DNA from: Glycomyces xiaoerkulensis
GTDB taxonomy: Bacteria > Actinomycetota > Actinomycetes > Mycobacteriales > Micromonosporaceae
Assembly (NCBI RefSeq): GCF_002798405.1
Contig: NZ_PGGV01000003.1
Location: 62,001-126,000, forward strand
Direction: 5' to 3'
Length of the DNA: 64,000 nucleotides
Position 1 is the stretch's first letter. Each line of letters begins with the position of its first letter. Made by a program: the position numbers and the translations under genes. A model generated the notes under the pieces. It was not told the origin of the DNA and did no database searches. It saw nothing but the letters and a program-made list of their open reading frames with translations. Of the stretch, positions 37,877 to 45,787 are shown piece after piece.

Positions 37877-40213
37877 ATGACACGTACAACACGTACGAAA
37901 CCGAGACGACGGCGGCCGCTGGTCGCCGTGGCGCTGTTCGCACTGGTGGCGGCACCGCTGGCGGCGACCGGTCCCCTCGCGGAGGCGCAGGACACGGACG
38001 AAGGGGCGGCCCCGGCCGATTCTCTGGTCTCGTTGTCCGAGGAGGTGGCGCCCTACTCCGCCGCGGACTACACGCCCGGCTCCTGGGAATCCTTCGCCAT
38101 GGCGAGGGAGGAGGCCACGGAGGTGATCGAGCAGGCGGACGCCACCGGTGCCGAGCGGGCCGAGGCACGCGAGGAACTCCAGGAGGCGATCGACGACCTG
38201 GTGATGGTTCGCGGCCTCGAGACGCTGATCGCCGACTATGAGACGCGGGCTCCGGGCGAGCACACCGCCGACTCCTGGGCCCCGTTCGCCGAGGCGTTGA
38301 CCACCGCCTCCGATGTCGCCGACGACACGTCGGCGACATCGGAGGCGGTCGCGGACGCCAAGACAGACCTGCAGACCGCCGCTGCCGAACTGGAGCCGCT
38401 CCAGGGATCGTTCGAGACGATCACCAACGACACCTTCTGGAACGACACCGACGGCAACCCGATCTACTCCCAGGGCGGCGGGGTGTTCAAATTCGGCGAC
38501 ACCTACTACTGGTACGGCGTGCACTACCAAGGCGCCGAGTCCTACCGGGCGGACCCGTCACGGAAGTACAACGACCAGGTCCGATTCGTATCGATCCCCG
38601 TGTACTCCTCGCAGGACCTGGTGAACTGGACGTTCGAGAACGAGATCGCCACGACCTCCACGGGACTGGGCGAACTTGGCGGCAACATGGGCGATGCCGG
38701 GTGGATCGGACGCCTGGGGGTCTCGTACAACGAGAACACCGGCAAGTACGTGCTGCTGGTGCAGATGTGGCACCCGTCGCACGACCACGGGGTGCTGTTC
38801 CTGCAGGGCGACTCGCCGACCGACGACTTCGCCTACGGGAACTTCCAGACCCGGATCCAGAACTCCCCGACCACGGGCACCGGCGACCAGACCGTGTTCA
38901 CCGATGAGGACGGGCGGGACTACCTGATCATGTCCAACCGCGAGGGACGCGCTCACGCCTACGTCGCCGAGATCAGCGAGTCCGACTCGCTGAGCGTGGA
39001 ACCGGCCGTGGAGGTCGGCTACAGCTCCGAAGGCCGCGAGGGCAACGCCATGTTCAAGCTCGACGGCACCTATTACATGGCCGCCTCGGACCTGCACGGG
39101 TGGAACACCTCGGTCAACTACGTCCTCGAATCCACCGGCGGCGGCATCCAGGGTGATTACACGGACTGGTACACCATGGACGGCACCGGGATGGACTACA
39201 GTCACGTGACTCAGACCGGGTTCTTCGTGACCGTCGAGGGCACCGAGCAGGACACAGTGCTCTACGCCGGCGACCGCTGGGCCGACTTCGCCTGGAACGG
39301 CATCGGATACAACCAGTGGGTGCCGATCACCGAAGAAGGCGATGAGCTCCGGTTCCACTCGGTGAGCCAGTGGGAGTTCAACGCGGTCACCGGAGAATGG
39401 AGGGTCGGGTCGGACAACAACTACATTCTCAACCCCGACTTCCAAGCCGACCGGATCATCGTCTCCAGCGTACGGGGATGGAGGAACATCGGCGGTTGGG
39501 TCACCAATGTCGAGGGCGGCGCGAACTCCAGCCGCTTCGCCCTCCAGGTGGGCGACGGCGGCGGTGTCGAGCAGCGGATCGAGACGCTGCCCGAAGGCGT
39601 CTACACCCTGTCCTTGGAAGCTCGGGGCGATGCCGGAGAGGTCGTGGTCACCGACGCCGACGGCGTCGAAAGCACCCTCGGCGTCCCGTCGTCGGGCGGC
39701 TGGACCGAGCGCGAGCTCACCGGCATCGAGCTGCCCGGCGGGGCTGCAACCGTGACCGTGCGGGCCTCGGATTCGGGCGGCTTCACCGTCGACGACTTCT
39801 CGCTCGTCCGGCAGGGCGGCGGCAACGGCGGTGCCACCGTCCGGTACGAGGCCGAGAATCCGCCCGCGACCTGCGAGGGCACGATCGACGCCAACCACTC
39901 CGGATACTCGGGTACCGGATTCTGCAACACCCTGAACAGCACCGGCACGGCGGCGCAGTTCACCGTGAACGCCGACGGCGCGGAAGAGACGACGTTGGAG
40001 ATCCGCTTCGCCAACGGCTCCTCCAGCGCCAGAGGGGCCGATGTGGTGGTCAACGGCACCGCCGTCGCGTCCACCTCGTTCCAGAACACCGGTTCATGGG
40101 CCACCTGGAGCACCGAGACCGTGACCGTGCCGCTCGACGAGGGGGACAACACCGTCCGCCTGGCCGCGACCGGTTCGGGAGGACTCCCCAATATCGACTA
40201 CCTCGACGCGTAG
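37877..40213 (+). CDS. Secreted GH43-family galactanase-like enzyme with FIVAR and CBM domains
   Basis: A 778-residue exported glycoside hydrolase. It has an arginine-rich Sec/Tat-like signal (cleavage near AEA-QD, residue ~38). Two FIVAR-type helical modules (~45-175) precede a five-bladed GH43 catalytic domain (~180-510: GGGVFKFGDTYYWYGVH, GDAGWIGRLGVSYNENTGKY). A jelly-roll module follows (~515-650), and the C-terminal CBM6/35-like domain (~655-778) starts VRYEAENPPATC. The YYWYG signature fits the GH43 exo-beta-1,3-galactanase group, whose catalytic base is atypical, so substrate assignment is tentative. ATG has GAGG at 6 nt. Controlled by a LacI-type operator and closed by a strong terminator. 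Confidence 0.85.
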   Translation: MTRTTRTKPRRRRPLVAVALFALVAAPLAATGPLAEAQDTDEGAAPADSLVSLSEEVAPYSAADYTPGSWESFAMAREEATEVIEQADATGAERAEAREELQEAIDDLVMVRGLETLIADYETRAPGEHTADSWAPFAEALTTASDVADDTSATSEAVADAKTDLQTAAAELEPLQGSFETITNDTFWNDTDGNPIYSQGGGVFKFGDTYYWYGVHYQGAESYRADPSRKYNDQVRFVSIPVYSSQDLVNWTFENEIATTSTGLGELGGNMGDAGWIGRLGVSYNENTGKYVLLVQMWHPSHDHGVLFLQGDSPTDDFAYGNFQTRIQNSPTTGTGDQTVFTDEDGRDYLIMSNREGRAHAYVAEISESDSLSVEPAVEVGYSSEGREGNAMFKLDGTYYMAASDLHGWNTSVNYVLESTGGGIQGDYTDWYTMDGTGMDYSHVTQTGFFVTVEGTEQDTVLYAGDRWADFAWNGIGYNQWVPITEEGDELRFHSVSQWEFNAVTGEWRVGSDNNYILNPDFQADRIIVSSVRGWRNIGGWVTNVEGGANSSRFALQVGDGGGVEQRIETLPEGVYTLSLEARGDAGEVVVTDADGVESTLGVPSSGGWTERELTGIELPGGAATVTVRASDSGGFTVDDFSLVRQGGGNGGATVRYEAENPPATCEGTIDANHSGYSGTGFCNTLNSTGTAAQFTVNADGAEETTLEIRFANGSSSARGADVVVNGTAVASTSFQNTGSWATWSTETVTVPLDEGDNTVRLAATGSGGLPNIDYLDA

Positions 40214-40226
40214 CCATACGCCACCG

Positions 40227-40262
40227 GGACGCGGATCCCCAGACGAGGGGTCCGCGTCCTTT
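40227..40262 (+). terminator. Terminator of the GH43 gene
   Basis: GGACGCGGATCCCC pairs with GGGGTCCGCGTCC (one bulge) and is followed by TTT, 13 bp after the stop. Confidence 0.8.
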
Positions 40263-40288
40263 GCCGTCGCCGAATCCGGTTGCGGGAC

Positions 40289-40366
40289 GCCCGACCACGA
40301 CGGCGCCGACACTGGATGCCGGGGCCGTGCGGCGCCGTCGTGGTCGGGCCGGATCTTGATCCGGCC
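40289..40366. terminator. Two overlapping inverted repeats between convergent genes
   Basis: A perfect 20-bp stem (40289-40308 with 40330-40349, 21-nt loop) overlaps by three bases a second stem, GGCCGGATC-tt-GATCCGGCC (40347-40366). Placed just after the minus-strand hydrolase gene, it probably terminates that transcript; the two stems are mutually exclusive. Confidence 0.65.
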
Positions 40367-40374
40367 GCTCCGGG

Positions 40375-41676
40375 TCAGACTGCTTGGCGGGCGAAGCGCT
40401 GGTTGGCATCGCCGGTGTAGGTGTACTGGGAGATGCGGGCGCCGTCGGCGGTCGAGTACTCCCAGACGTCCATGGCCAGGCCGGAGGCCCGATTGATGAG
40501 GCTGACGGCGCCGCCGTGTTCGACGATGCGCCACTGCTGGCTCGCCGCGTCCGATTCCGGTTGCTGAGAGATGTCGGCGCCGTTGTCGTTGCTCGCCGCT
40601 TGCAGGACCAAGCCGGAGTGCACGGCCCTGATCCGGTAGTGGCCGGCGCCGGCGTCGACGAACTCGAACCGCTGGTTGGCCCGGCCGGTCGCCGGCCACT
40701 GGATCAGCGTGGCCCCGGCGCTGGTGGAGACGGCGTCGATGTCGGCGTACTTGCCGCTGTGCTGCGCGGCCAGGCGGTAGACGCCGGTGGGGTCGGACGG
40801 TTCTTCGCCCAGTTCGGCCTCCCACCTGGTGTCCGAGCCCGCGGCGTCCTGCGGCAGGCGGTCGCGGGCGGCGGTGTCGCCGTACATGCTCCAGCGGGCC
40901 CAGTCCACGACCGTGTCGGGGAACCGGTCGTCGCCCCAGAAGCTGGTGTGGCTGCCGCCCACGAAGGTCAGGAACGCCTTGGGCCAGGTCAGCTCGTCGT
41001 AGGCCTGGCGGGCCGAGTCGTACCGGGTGAGGTCGTCGTTGTCGCCGTGGACGAACAGGACCTTGGCCGTGATCGAGGCGGCGGGGGCGCCCATGTCCTC
41101 GCACGATTGCGGGTTGGCCGACACGATGCGGCTGTCGGGCCAGGCCGTGAGCAGGCCGTGGGTGGTCATGCCGCCCAAGGAGTGGCCCGAGACGCCCACG
41201 CCGGCGTCGGTGTCGATGTGCCCGGCGAGCGGACCGCTCGAATCGAGGTTGAGGGTCCGCGTGATGATCTCGGAGACGTCCTGCGACGGCTCGCCGCTCC
41301 AGACCTCGCCGGCGCCGTCGTAGTCGAAGTGCGGGGCGGGGACGATGAATCCCGCCGCGGCCAGCGGCCGGATGAGGAACTCCGAGCCCTGGGGGCTGGA
41401 CCCGAATCCGTGGGTGTAGTTGTAGACGGGAAAGACCCCGTCGGCGACCGGCGCGTTCGTGACAGGATCCCCGCCGGGGGATCCGGTGGCCGGGTAGTAG
41501 ACGTAGGTGGTGCACGGACGTGAGCCGCGGTACCAGTCGTACCGGCGTACGCCCACGGCGAACGGATCGGCCGGAGCGGGATCGGCGGCCGCCTGGCGGG
41601 CGCCGAGCAGGGATGCGCCCGCTCCCAGGAGGCCTGCGGCACCGAGGCCGAGGAAGGCCCGTCGTTGCATTGACAT
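40375..41676 (-). CDS. Tat-exported alpha/beta-hydrolase with C-terminal ricin-type lectin
   Basis: A 433-residue secreted esterase-like enzyme. The Tat signal is MQRRAFLGLGAAGLLGAG, cleaved near AAA-DPA. An alpha/beta-hydrolase domain (~40-290) resembles dienelactone hydrolases/PET-hydrolase-like lipases, with nucleophile elbow GVSGHSLGG, Asp in FVHGDNDD and His in GGSHTSFW. The C-terminal ~135 residues are a CBM13 beta-trefoil with QxW-type repeats (NQRFEFVD, SQQWRIVE, NQRFARQ). It may remove ester groups from plant polysaccharide. ATG 41676 has AAGGAG at 5 nt. The promoter lies 270 bp upstream between two LacI-type operators, giving a long 5' leader. Confidence 0.87.
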   Translation of the reverse strand: MSMQRRAFLGLGAAGLLGAGASLLGARQAAADPAPADPFAVGVRRYDWYRGSRPCTTYVYYPATGSPGGDPVTNAPVADGVFPVYNYTHGFGSSPQGSEFLIRPLAAAGFIVPAPHFDYDGAGEVWSGEPSQDVSEIITRTLNLDSSGPLAGHIDTDAGVGVSGHSLGGMTTHGLLTAWPDSRIVSANPQSCEDMGAPAASITAKVLFVHGDNDDLTRYDSARQAYDELTWPKAFLTFVGGSHTSFWGDDRFPDTVVDWARWSMYGDTAARDRLPQDAAGSDTRWEAELGEEPSDPTGVYRLAAQHSGKYADIDAVSTSAGATLIQWPATGRANQRFEFVDAGAGHYRIRAVHSGLVLQAASNDNGADISQQPESDAASQQWRIVEHGGAVSLINRASGLAMDVWEYSTADGARISQYTYTGDANQRFARQAV

Positions 41677-41924
41677 GATGACTCCTTGTGCAAGAGATGT
41701 AAGAGATTCGACCGGTTGGTTCGGCAGCTGGCCCACGGTGGTGAACTCGCCGAATGTGTCCGCCGGGTTGAGCGGCAGGCCGGTCCAGCACTGAAATCGT
41801 TCCCAGATTGAACGCGCACGCGTGCGCCCCGAAGCCGCACCGGATCGGTGCGGCACCCGAGCTCGTAGGAATGGGGCGACGACGTCGCCACCGTCCCTCC
41901 CTATCGGAGACTGCCGAATCCTAC
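41677..41924 (-). other. Long 5' untranslated leader of the hydrolase gene
   Basis: From the predicted transcript start near 41941 to ATG 41676 there are about 265 nt without a convincing gene. I see no recognisable riboswitch. Confidence 0.4.
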
Positions 41925-41938
41925 TGTGAACGATCCCA
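41925..41938. promoter_or_regulatory. LacI-type operator B
   Basis: TGTGAACGATCCCA, 9 bp downstream of the minus-strand -10 (41948-41953). Same sequence and same position relative to the promoter as operator A. Confidence 0.75.
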
Positions 41939-41947
41939 ATAGAAGTA

Positions 41948-41976
41948 AGTATAGACATAGATGAATATTCGGTCAA
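41948..41976 (-). promoter_or_regulatory. Promoter of the hydrolase gene
   Basis: On the minus strand TTGACC (41976-41971), 17-bp spacer, TATACT (41953-41948). Confidence 0.8.
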
Positions 41977-42004
41977 GGCGTTCCACCTCGGCTTGCCGCG
42001 AGGC

Positions 42005-42018
42005 TGTGAACGATTGCC
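42005..42018. promoter_or_regulatory. LacI-type operator C
   Basis: TGTGAACGATTGCC, a weaker half-site copy 28 bp upstream of the -35 of the hydrolase promoter; with operator B it brackets the promoter, 80 bp apart. Confidence 0.55.
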
Positions 42019-42039
42019 TTCGGAGAGGCCCGCGCCCGT

Positions 42040-43068
42040 TCAGGCCGAGTCGCGAATGATCAATTCGGTCGGGAGCACCACGGATTCGAGCTCTCGCCCG
42101 TCGAGGCGCGCGATGAGAATTCGGACCGTTTCCTCGGCGACCTTGGCGAGGGGCTGGCGGACGGTGGTGAGCATCGGGCGGGTCGCGGTCGCGATGGCCG
42201 AGTCGTCGAACCCGGCCACGGCCACGTCGTCGGGCACGCGGCGGCCCGCCGCGTGCAGGGCCTGGAGCGCCCCGGCGGCCATGAGGTCGGAGGCGACGAA
42301 CACCGCATCCAGGTCGGGGACGGCCTCCAGGAGCTTGCGCATCGCCGCCTCGCCCCCGGCCTGCGTGTAGTCACCGTGAACGACCGTCCTCTTGGTCGCC
42401 TTGCGGCCGAGGACGCCCGTGAAGCCCTCCAGCCGCAAGGAGCCGCCCGGCGTATCGAGCGGTCCGGTGATCATGCCGATCTTGCTGCGGCCCTGGGATA
42501 CCAGGTACTCGGTGATCTGTCGGGCGCCACCGCGGTCGTCCGCCGAGGCGTACGGGATGACCGACTCGCGGCCCAACACTGCGCCGCAGGCGACCGCGGG
42601 CACGTCGCTGCGCTCGATGGCCTCCAGCAGCGGGTCGCCGGCGTGGGTCGAGATCAGCAGCGCCCCGTCGGCGTGGCCGCCGCGCAGATAGCGCGCGACG
42701 CGGTTGCGGCCGCCGTCGTCGCCGGCGATCATGAGCACCAGTGACATGTCGCGGTCGGCGAGCTGGTTGGTGGCAACGCGCATGAGGACCGAGAAGTTCG
42801 GGTCCTCGAACAGGCGCTCCTGGGGCTCGGACAGCACCATGACGATCGAGCCGGTGCGGCTGGTCTTGAGGCTCCGAGCGGCCCGGTTGACGACGTAGCC
42901 GGTCTCGGTCACCGCCCGGCGCACCGCCATCTCGGCGGCCAGGGAGACGTTGCCCTTCCCGTTGAGGACGCGCGACACCGTGCCGCGCGAGACTCCGGAG
43001 GCCGCCGCGACGTCGTTGATAGTCGGTCGTTTCCGTGTCAAGTCCCTCGACTCTCCCATGCTCTCCAC
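42040..43068 (-). CDS. LacI family regulator of the galactan locus
   Basis: A 342-residue repressor. The N-terminal DNA-binding domain is TINDVAAASGVSRGTVSRVL (about 15-34) with the hinge helix NRAARSLKTSRT. A periplasmic-binding-protein-like sugar domain follows, with the usual TRPMLTTVRQPLAKVAEE near the end. The family binds palindromes with a central CG; five such sites (TGTGAACGATCACA-like) lie at promoters of the surrounding secreted hydrolase, transporter and GH42 genes. The inducer is probably galactobiose/galactose-like, by context. GTG 43068 has GGGGAG at 8 nt; ATG 43059 is an alternative. Confidence 0.92.
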   Translation of the reverse strand: MESMGESRDLTRKRPTINDVAAASGVSRGTVSRVLNGKGNVSLAAEMAVRRAVTETGYVVNRAARSLKTSRTGSIVMVLSEPQERLFEDPNFSVLMRVATNQLADRDMSLVLMIAGDDGGRNRVARYLRGGHADGALLISTHAGDPLLEAIERSDVPAVACGAVLGRESVIPYASADDRGGARQITEYLVSQGRSKIGMITGPLDTPGGSLRLEGFTGVLGRKATKRTVVHGDYTQAGGEAAMRKLLEAVPDLDAVFVASDLMAAGALQALHAAGRRVPDDVAVAGFDDSAIATATRPMLTTVRQPLAKVAEETVRILIARLDGRELESVVLPTELIIRDSA

Positions 43069-43091
43069 GTTTCATTCTCCCCCGAGCCGCC

Positions 43092-43135
43092 GGGACCGGG
43101 GAGGCCGCCCAGGGGACGGCGGCCTCCCCGGTCCC
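43092..43135 (-). terminator. Terminator of the galactan-transport/GH53 operon
   Basis: Perfect 18-bp stem (GGGACCGGGGAGGCCGCC and complement) with an 8-nt loop, 43 bp after the GH53 stop and 24 bp before the LacI start. Confidence 0.8.
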
Positions 43136-43178
43136 GCTCACCGAGCGCGGCGCGTTGGCCGCGCCGTCGGTCGTGCCT

Positions 43179-44753
43179 CTACCCGAAGGTCCATTGCTGG
43201 TTGGATCCGCCGTGGCACGACCAGAGCACGACCTCCGCGCCGTTGGCGGTCGAAGCCTGGTAGACGTCCAGGCACAGCCCCGAGTCGACGCCGGTGACCG
43301 TACCGTCGCCGTTGAGGCGCCACTGCTGGTTGGCCTGGCCGTTGCAGTTCCAGATGATTACCGCGGTGCCGTCGCTCGTCCCTCCGCCTTCGGCGTCCAG
43401 GCACAACTGCGAGCCACCGGAGTAGACGGTCAGTTCGCCGGCGGAGGTGTAGGTCCACTGCTGGCCGGCACCGCCCCAGCAGTCGTAGATCTGCACCCGG
43501 GTCCCCGGCTCGGTGCTCTGGTCCGGCACGTCGAGGCACTTGTCGGCGGATGCCGATCGCAGTTCCCCGGTGTCGCCGCCGGGTTCGCCGGGGCCGTCGC
43601 CGGCGAACTCGCCGAAGACGTCGAGCGACGGCAGCTTGTTCCCGTCGCAGTCGAACAGGGCCTGGTTGTCCCACGAGTTGCTCTCGCCGGCCTGATCGTC
43701 GATGTAATCCATGCCGGCCTGGGTGGCCCAGGTGGTGTCGCCGATCCAGGCGGGCTCCCACCAGACGATGCCTCGGCCCCGGTCGTTCGGGACGTCGGCG
43801 ACTGCCCGGCTCACGTCGCGCAGGAAGTCGGTCTGGCCCTGCACGGTCGCGGGGTATCCGCTCTCCTGGGCGTGGGAATCGCTGAAGATGTTGCCGCGTC
43901 CGTCGCAGTCGTTCAAGGTGTACCCGTAGGCGGTCTCGACGACGAGCACGTCCTTGCCGTAGCGGGAGGCGACATCGTTCAGGTTGTTCCGCAGGTCGTT
44001 CAGCGTACCGTGCCAGTACGGGTAATAGGACAGGGCGATGATGTCGTACTGGAGTCCCTGGTCGCGGGCGTTGTCGAACCAGTTGCGGTACGCGCCGTTG
44101 TCGCCGCCGCGGTCGAGGTGCAGTGCGATCTCGATGCCGCTGCCGCCCTGGTGGACGCCCTCGATGCCGGCCTCGAGCAGCCCGGCCAGTTGCGACCAGT
44201 CGTCGGTGCTGCCCTCGGGCCAGAGCATGCCGTTGACGGTCTCGTTGCCGATCTGGACGATGTCGGGCCCCGCGCCCGCAGCGTCCATCTGGGTGACGAC
44301 GTCGCTGGTGTAGTCCCTCACCGAGTCGACCAGTCGGCCGTAGGAATGGTTCTCCCACGCCTTGGGTTTGTTCTGCTTGCCCGGGTCGACCCAGAAGTCC
44401 GAGTAGTGGAAGTCGAGCAGGACGTCCATGCCGAGTGCCTTGGCCCGCTGCGCCAGCTCGATGGTCTTGGCCAGGTCGTTCGTGCCGCCGCCGTAGGGCT
44501 CTCCCGAGGAACTGTACGGGTCGTTCCACAGCCGCAGCCGCACCAGGTTGGCGCCGCTGTCGGCCATGATCTGCAGTGCGTCGCCCTGCGCGCCGTCGTC
44601 GTAGAATCGCTCGCCGGAGGCTTCGACCTCGACGAGGGTGCCGACGTCGACGCCCATGTAGAAGTCGTCCTGCTGGGCCTGCGCCGGGGAGGCCGTGGCG
44701 AACGCGACGAAGCACAGAGTTGCCGTGAGGATCACCGCCATTGCTCGTCTCAT
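43179..44753 (-). CDS. Secreted GH53 endo-beta-1,4-galactanase with ricin-type lectin
   Basis: A 524-residue exported arabinogalactan endo-1,4-galactanase. The signal peptide (MAVILTATLCFVAFATASPAQ) is cleaved near residue 26. The GH53 barrel (~30-375) shows NLVRLRLWNDP, LDFHYSDFWVDPGKQ, the acid/base E171 in QIGNETVNGM and the nucleophile E273 in VVETAYGY. A linker rich in Gly/Pro leads to a CBM13 beta-trefoil (~390-524) with QQW repeats. It cuts galactan backbones outside the cell to feed the upstream transporter. ATG 44753 has AAGGAG at 6 nt. Last gene of the importer operon, controlled from the operator at 48572. Confidence 0.93.
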   Translation of the reverse strand: MRRAMAVILTATLCFVAFATASPAQAQQDDFYMGVDVGTLVEVEASGERFYDDGAQGDALQIMADSGANLVRLRLWNDPYSSSGEPYGGGTNDLAKTIELAQRAKALGMDVLLDFHYSDFWVDPGKQNKPKAWENHSYGRLVDSVRDYTSDVVTQMDAAGAGPDIVQIGNETVNGMLWPEGSTDDWSQLAGLLEAGIEGVHQGGSGIEIALHLDRGGDNGAYRNWFDNARDQGLQYDIIALSYYPYWHGTLNDLRNNLNDVASRYGKDVLVVETAYGYTLNDCDGRGNIFSDSHAQESGYPATVQGQTDFLRDVSRAVADVPNDRGRGIVWWEPAWIGDTTWATQAGMDYIDDQAGESNSWDNQALFDCDGNKLPSLDVFGEFAGDGPGEPGGDTGELRSASADKCLDVPDQSTEPGTRVQIYDCWGGAGQQWTYTSAGELTVYSGGSQLCLDAEGGGTSDGTAVIIWNCNGQANQQWRLNGDGTVTGVDSGLCLDVYQASTANGAEVVLWSCHGGSNQQWTFG

Positions 44754-44778
44754 GTGTCGCTCCTTTGTGATCGTAGGG

Positions 44779-44824
44779 GCGGGCGCCGCTGAGCGCCCGC
44801 GGCGACGGCGAGGCATCGCCGTCG
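44779..44824 (-). terminator. Two small hairpins between permease and GH53 genes
   Basis: GCGGGCGC-cgctga-GCGCCCGC (44779-44800) and CGACGGCGA-ggca-TCGCCGTCG (44803-44824). They could attenuate transcription into GH53 or protect the permease mRNA. Confidence 0.45.
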
Positions 44825-44906
44825 GAGTCGGAGAGGGCCCGATCGGCCCCGGTGCGCCGCCGACGAGGATCCGACCTCGACGACCTGTGCCTCTGACCCA
44901 TGCGGC

Positions 44907-45785
44907 TCATCCCTTCTCCGCGCCGGCCATGGCACCGGCGACCAGGTAGCGCTGCATGACGACGAAGAGGACCGTGATCGGCACCGCCAGAAAGACCGCC
45001 CCGGCGGCGAAGGTGGTGAAGTCGTTGGCGTACTGGTCCGTGATCATCTCGAACAGTCCCAGCGCCACGGTCTGCTTGCTGGGGCTCTGGAGCAGCAGCC
45101 GGGGCAGGATGAAGTCCATCCACGGGATCGTGAACTGGGTGATCGCCACGAACGCCAGCATCGGCCGCATCAGCGGCAGGATGATCTTGCGGAAGATCGT
45201 GATCCTGCCGGCGCCGTCGAGGGCGGCGGCCTCGTCGAGACTGGCGGGCAGGTTGTCGGCGTAGCCCTTCATGAGCCAGGTGTTGTACGGCAGGGCGGCG
45301 GCGATGCTCACCAGCGCCAGCCCGGTCAGCGAGTCGAGCAGTCCGAAGTTCAGGAACAGCATGTAGACGGCGATGGCGGTCAGGAAGGACGGGAACATCT
45401 GGAGGACGAGGATCGCCAGCATCCCGAACTTGCGGCCGCGGAATCGGATGCGGGCGAACACGTACCCGCAGAGCGCCGACAGCACGACGCTGCCGACCAT
45501 GTTGAGCGTGGCGACATAGAGCGAGTTGAGGTACCAGCGCCCGTAGCCGGTCTGCGTGAACAGGTGGACGTAGTTGTCGAGTGACGCGTCCTCGGGGATG
45601 GGGGAGGTGTTCGCCAGGCCGCCGCCGGGACCGAAGGAGGCGCCCACGACCCACATCAGCGGGAAGATCACGATCACGGCGACGACCAGGAGCTCCAGGT
45701 GGATGAGCACGCTGGAGAGCCGCCCCTTGCGGCGTTCGCGCTCGGCGATGGCGGCCGGCGGTTCCCGCCGGAGCATGTCGACCAT
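44907..45785 (-). CDS. Sugar ABC transporter permease, MalG/GanQ-like
   Basis: A 292-residue inner-membrane component with six helices. The first is LELLVVAVIVIFPLMWVVGA; the cytoplasmic EAA loop is EAAALDGAGRITIFRKIILP, which docks the ATPase. It pairs with the MalF-like permease just upstream (2-nt gap) to import galacto-oligosaccharides. ATG 45785 has GGGAG at 8 nt. No ATPase gene is present in the locus, so a shared MsiK-type ATPase elsewhere is likely, as is usual in actinomycetes. Confidence 0.9.
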   Translation of the reverse strand: MVDMLRREPPAAIAERERRKGRLSSVLIHLELLVVAVIVIFPLMWVVGASFGPGGGLANTSPIPEDASLDNYVHLFTQTGYGRWYLNSLYVATLNMVGSVVLSALCGYVFARIRFRGRKFGMLAILVLQMFPSFLTAIAVYMLFLNFGLLDSLTGLALVSIAAALPYNTWLMKGYADNLPASLDEAAALDGAGRITIFRKIILPLMRPMLAFVAITQFTIPWMDFILPRLLLQSPSKQTVALGLFEMITDQYANDFTTFAAGAVFLAVPITVLFVVMQRYLVAGAMAGAEKG

Positions 45786-45787
45786 GG

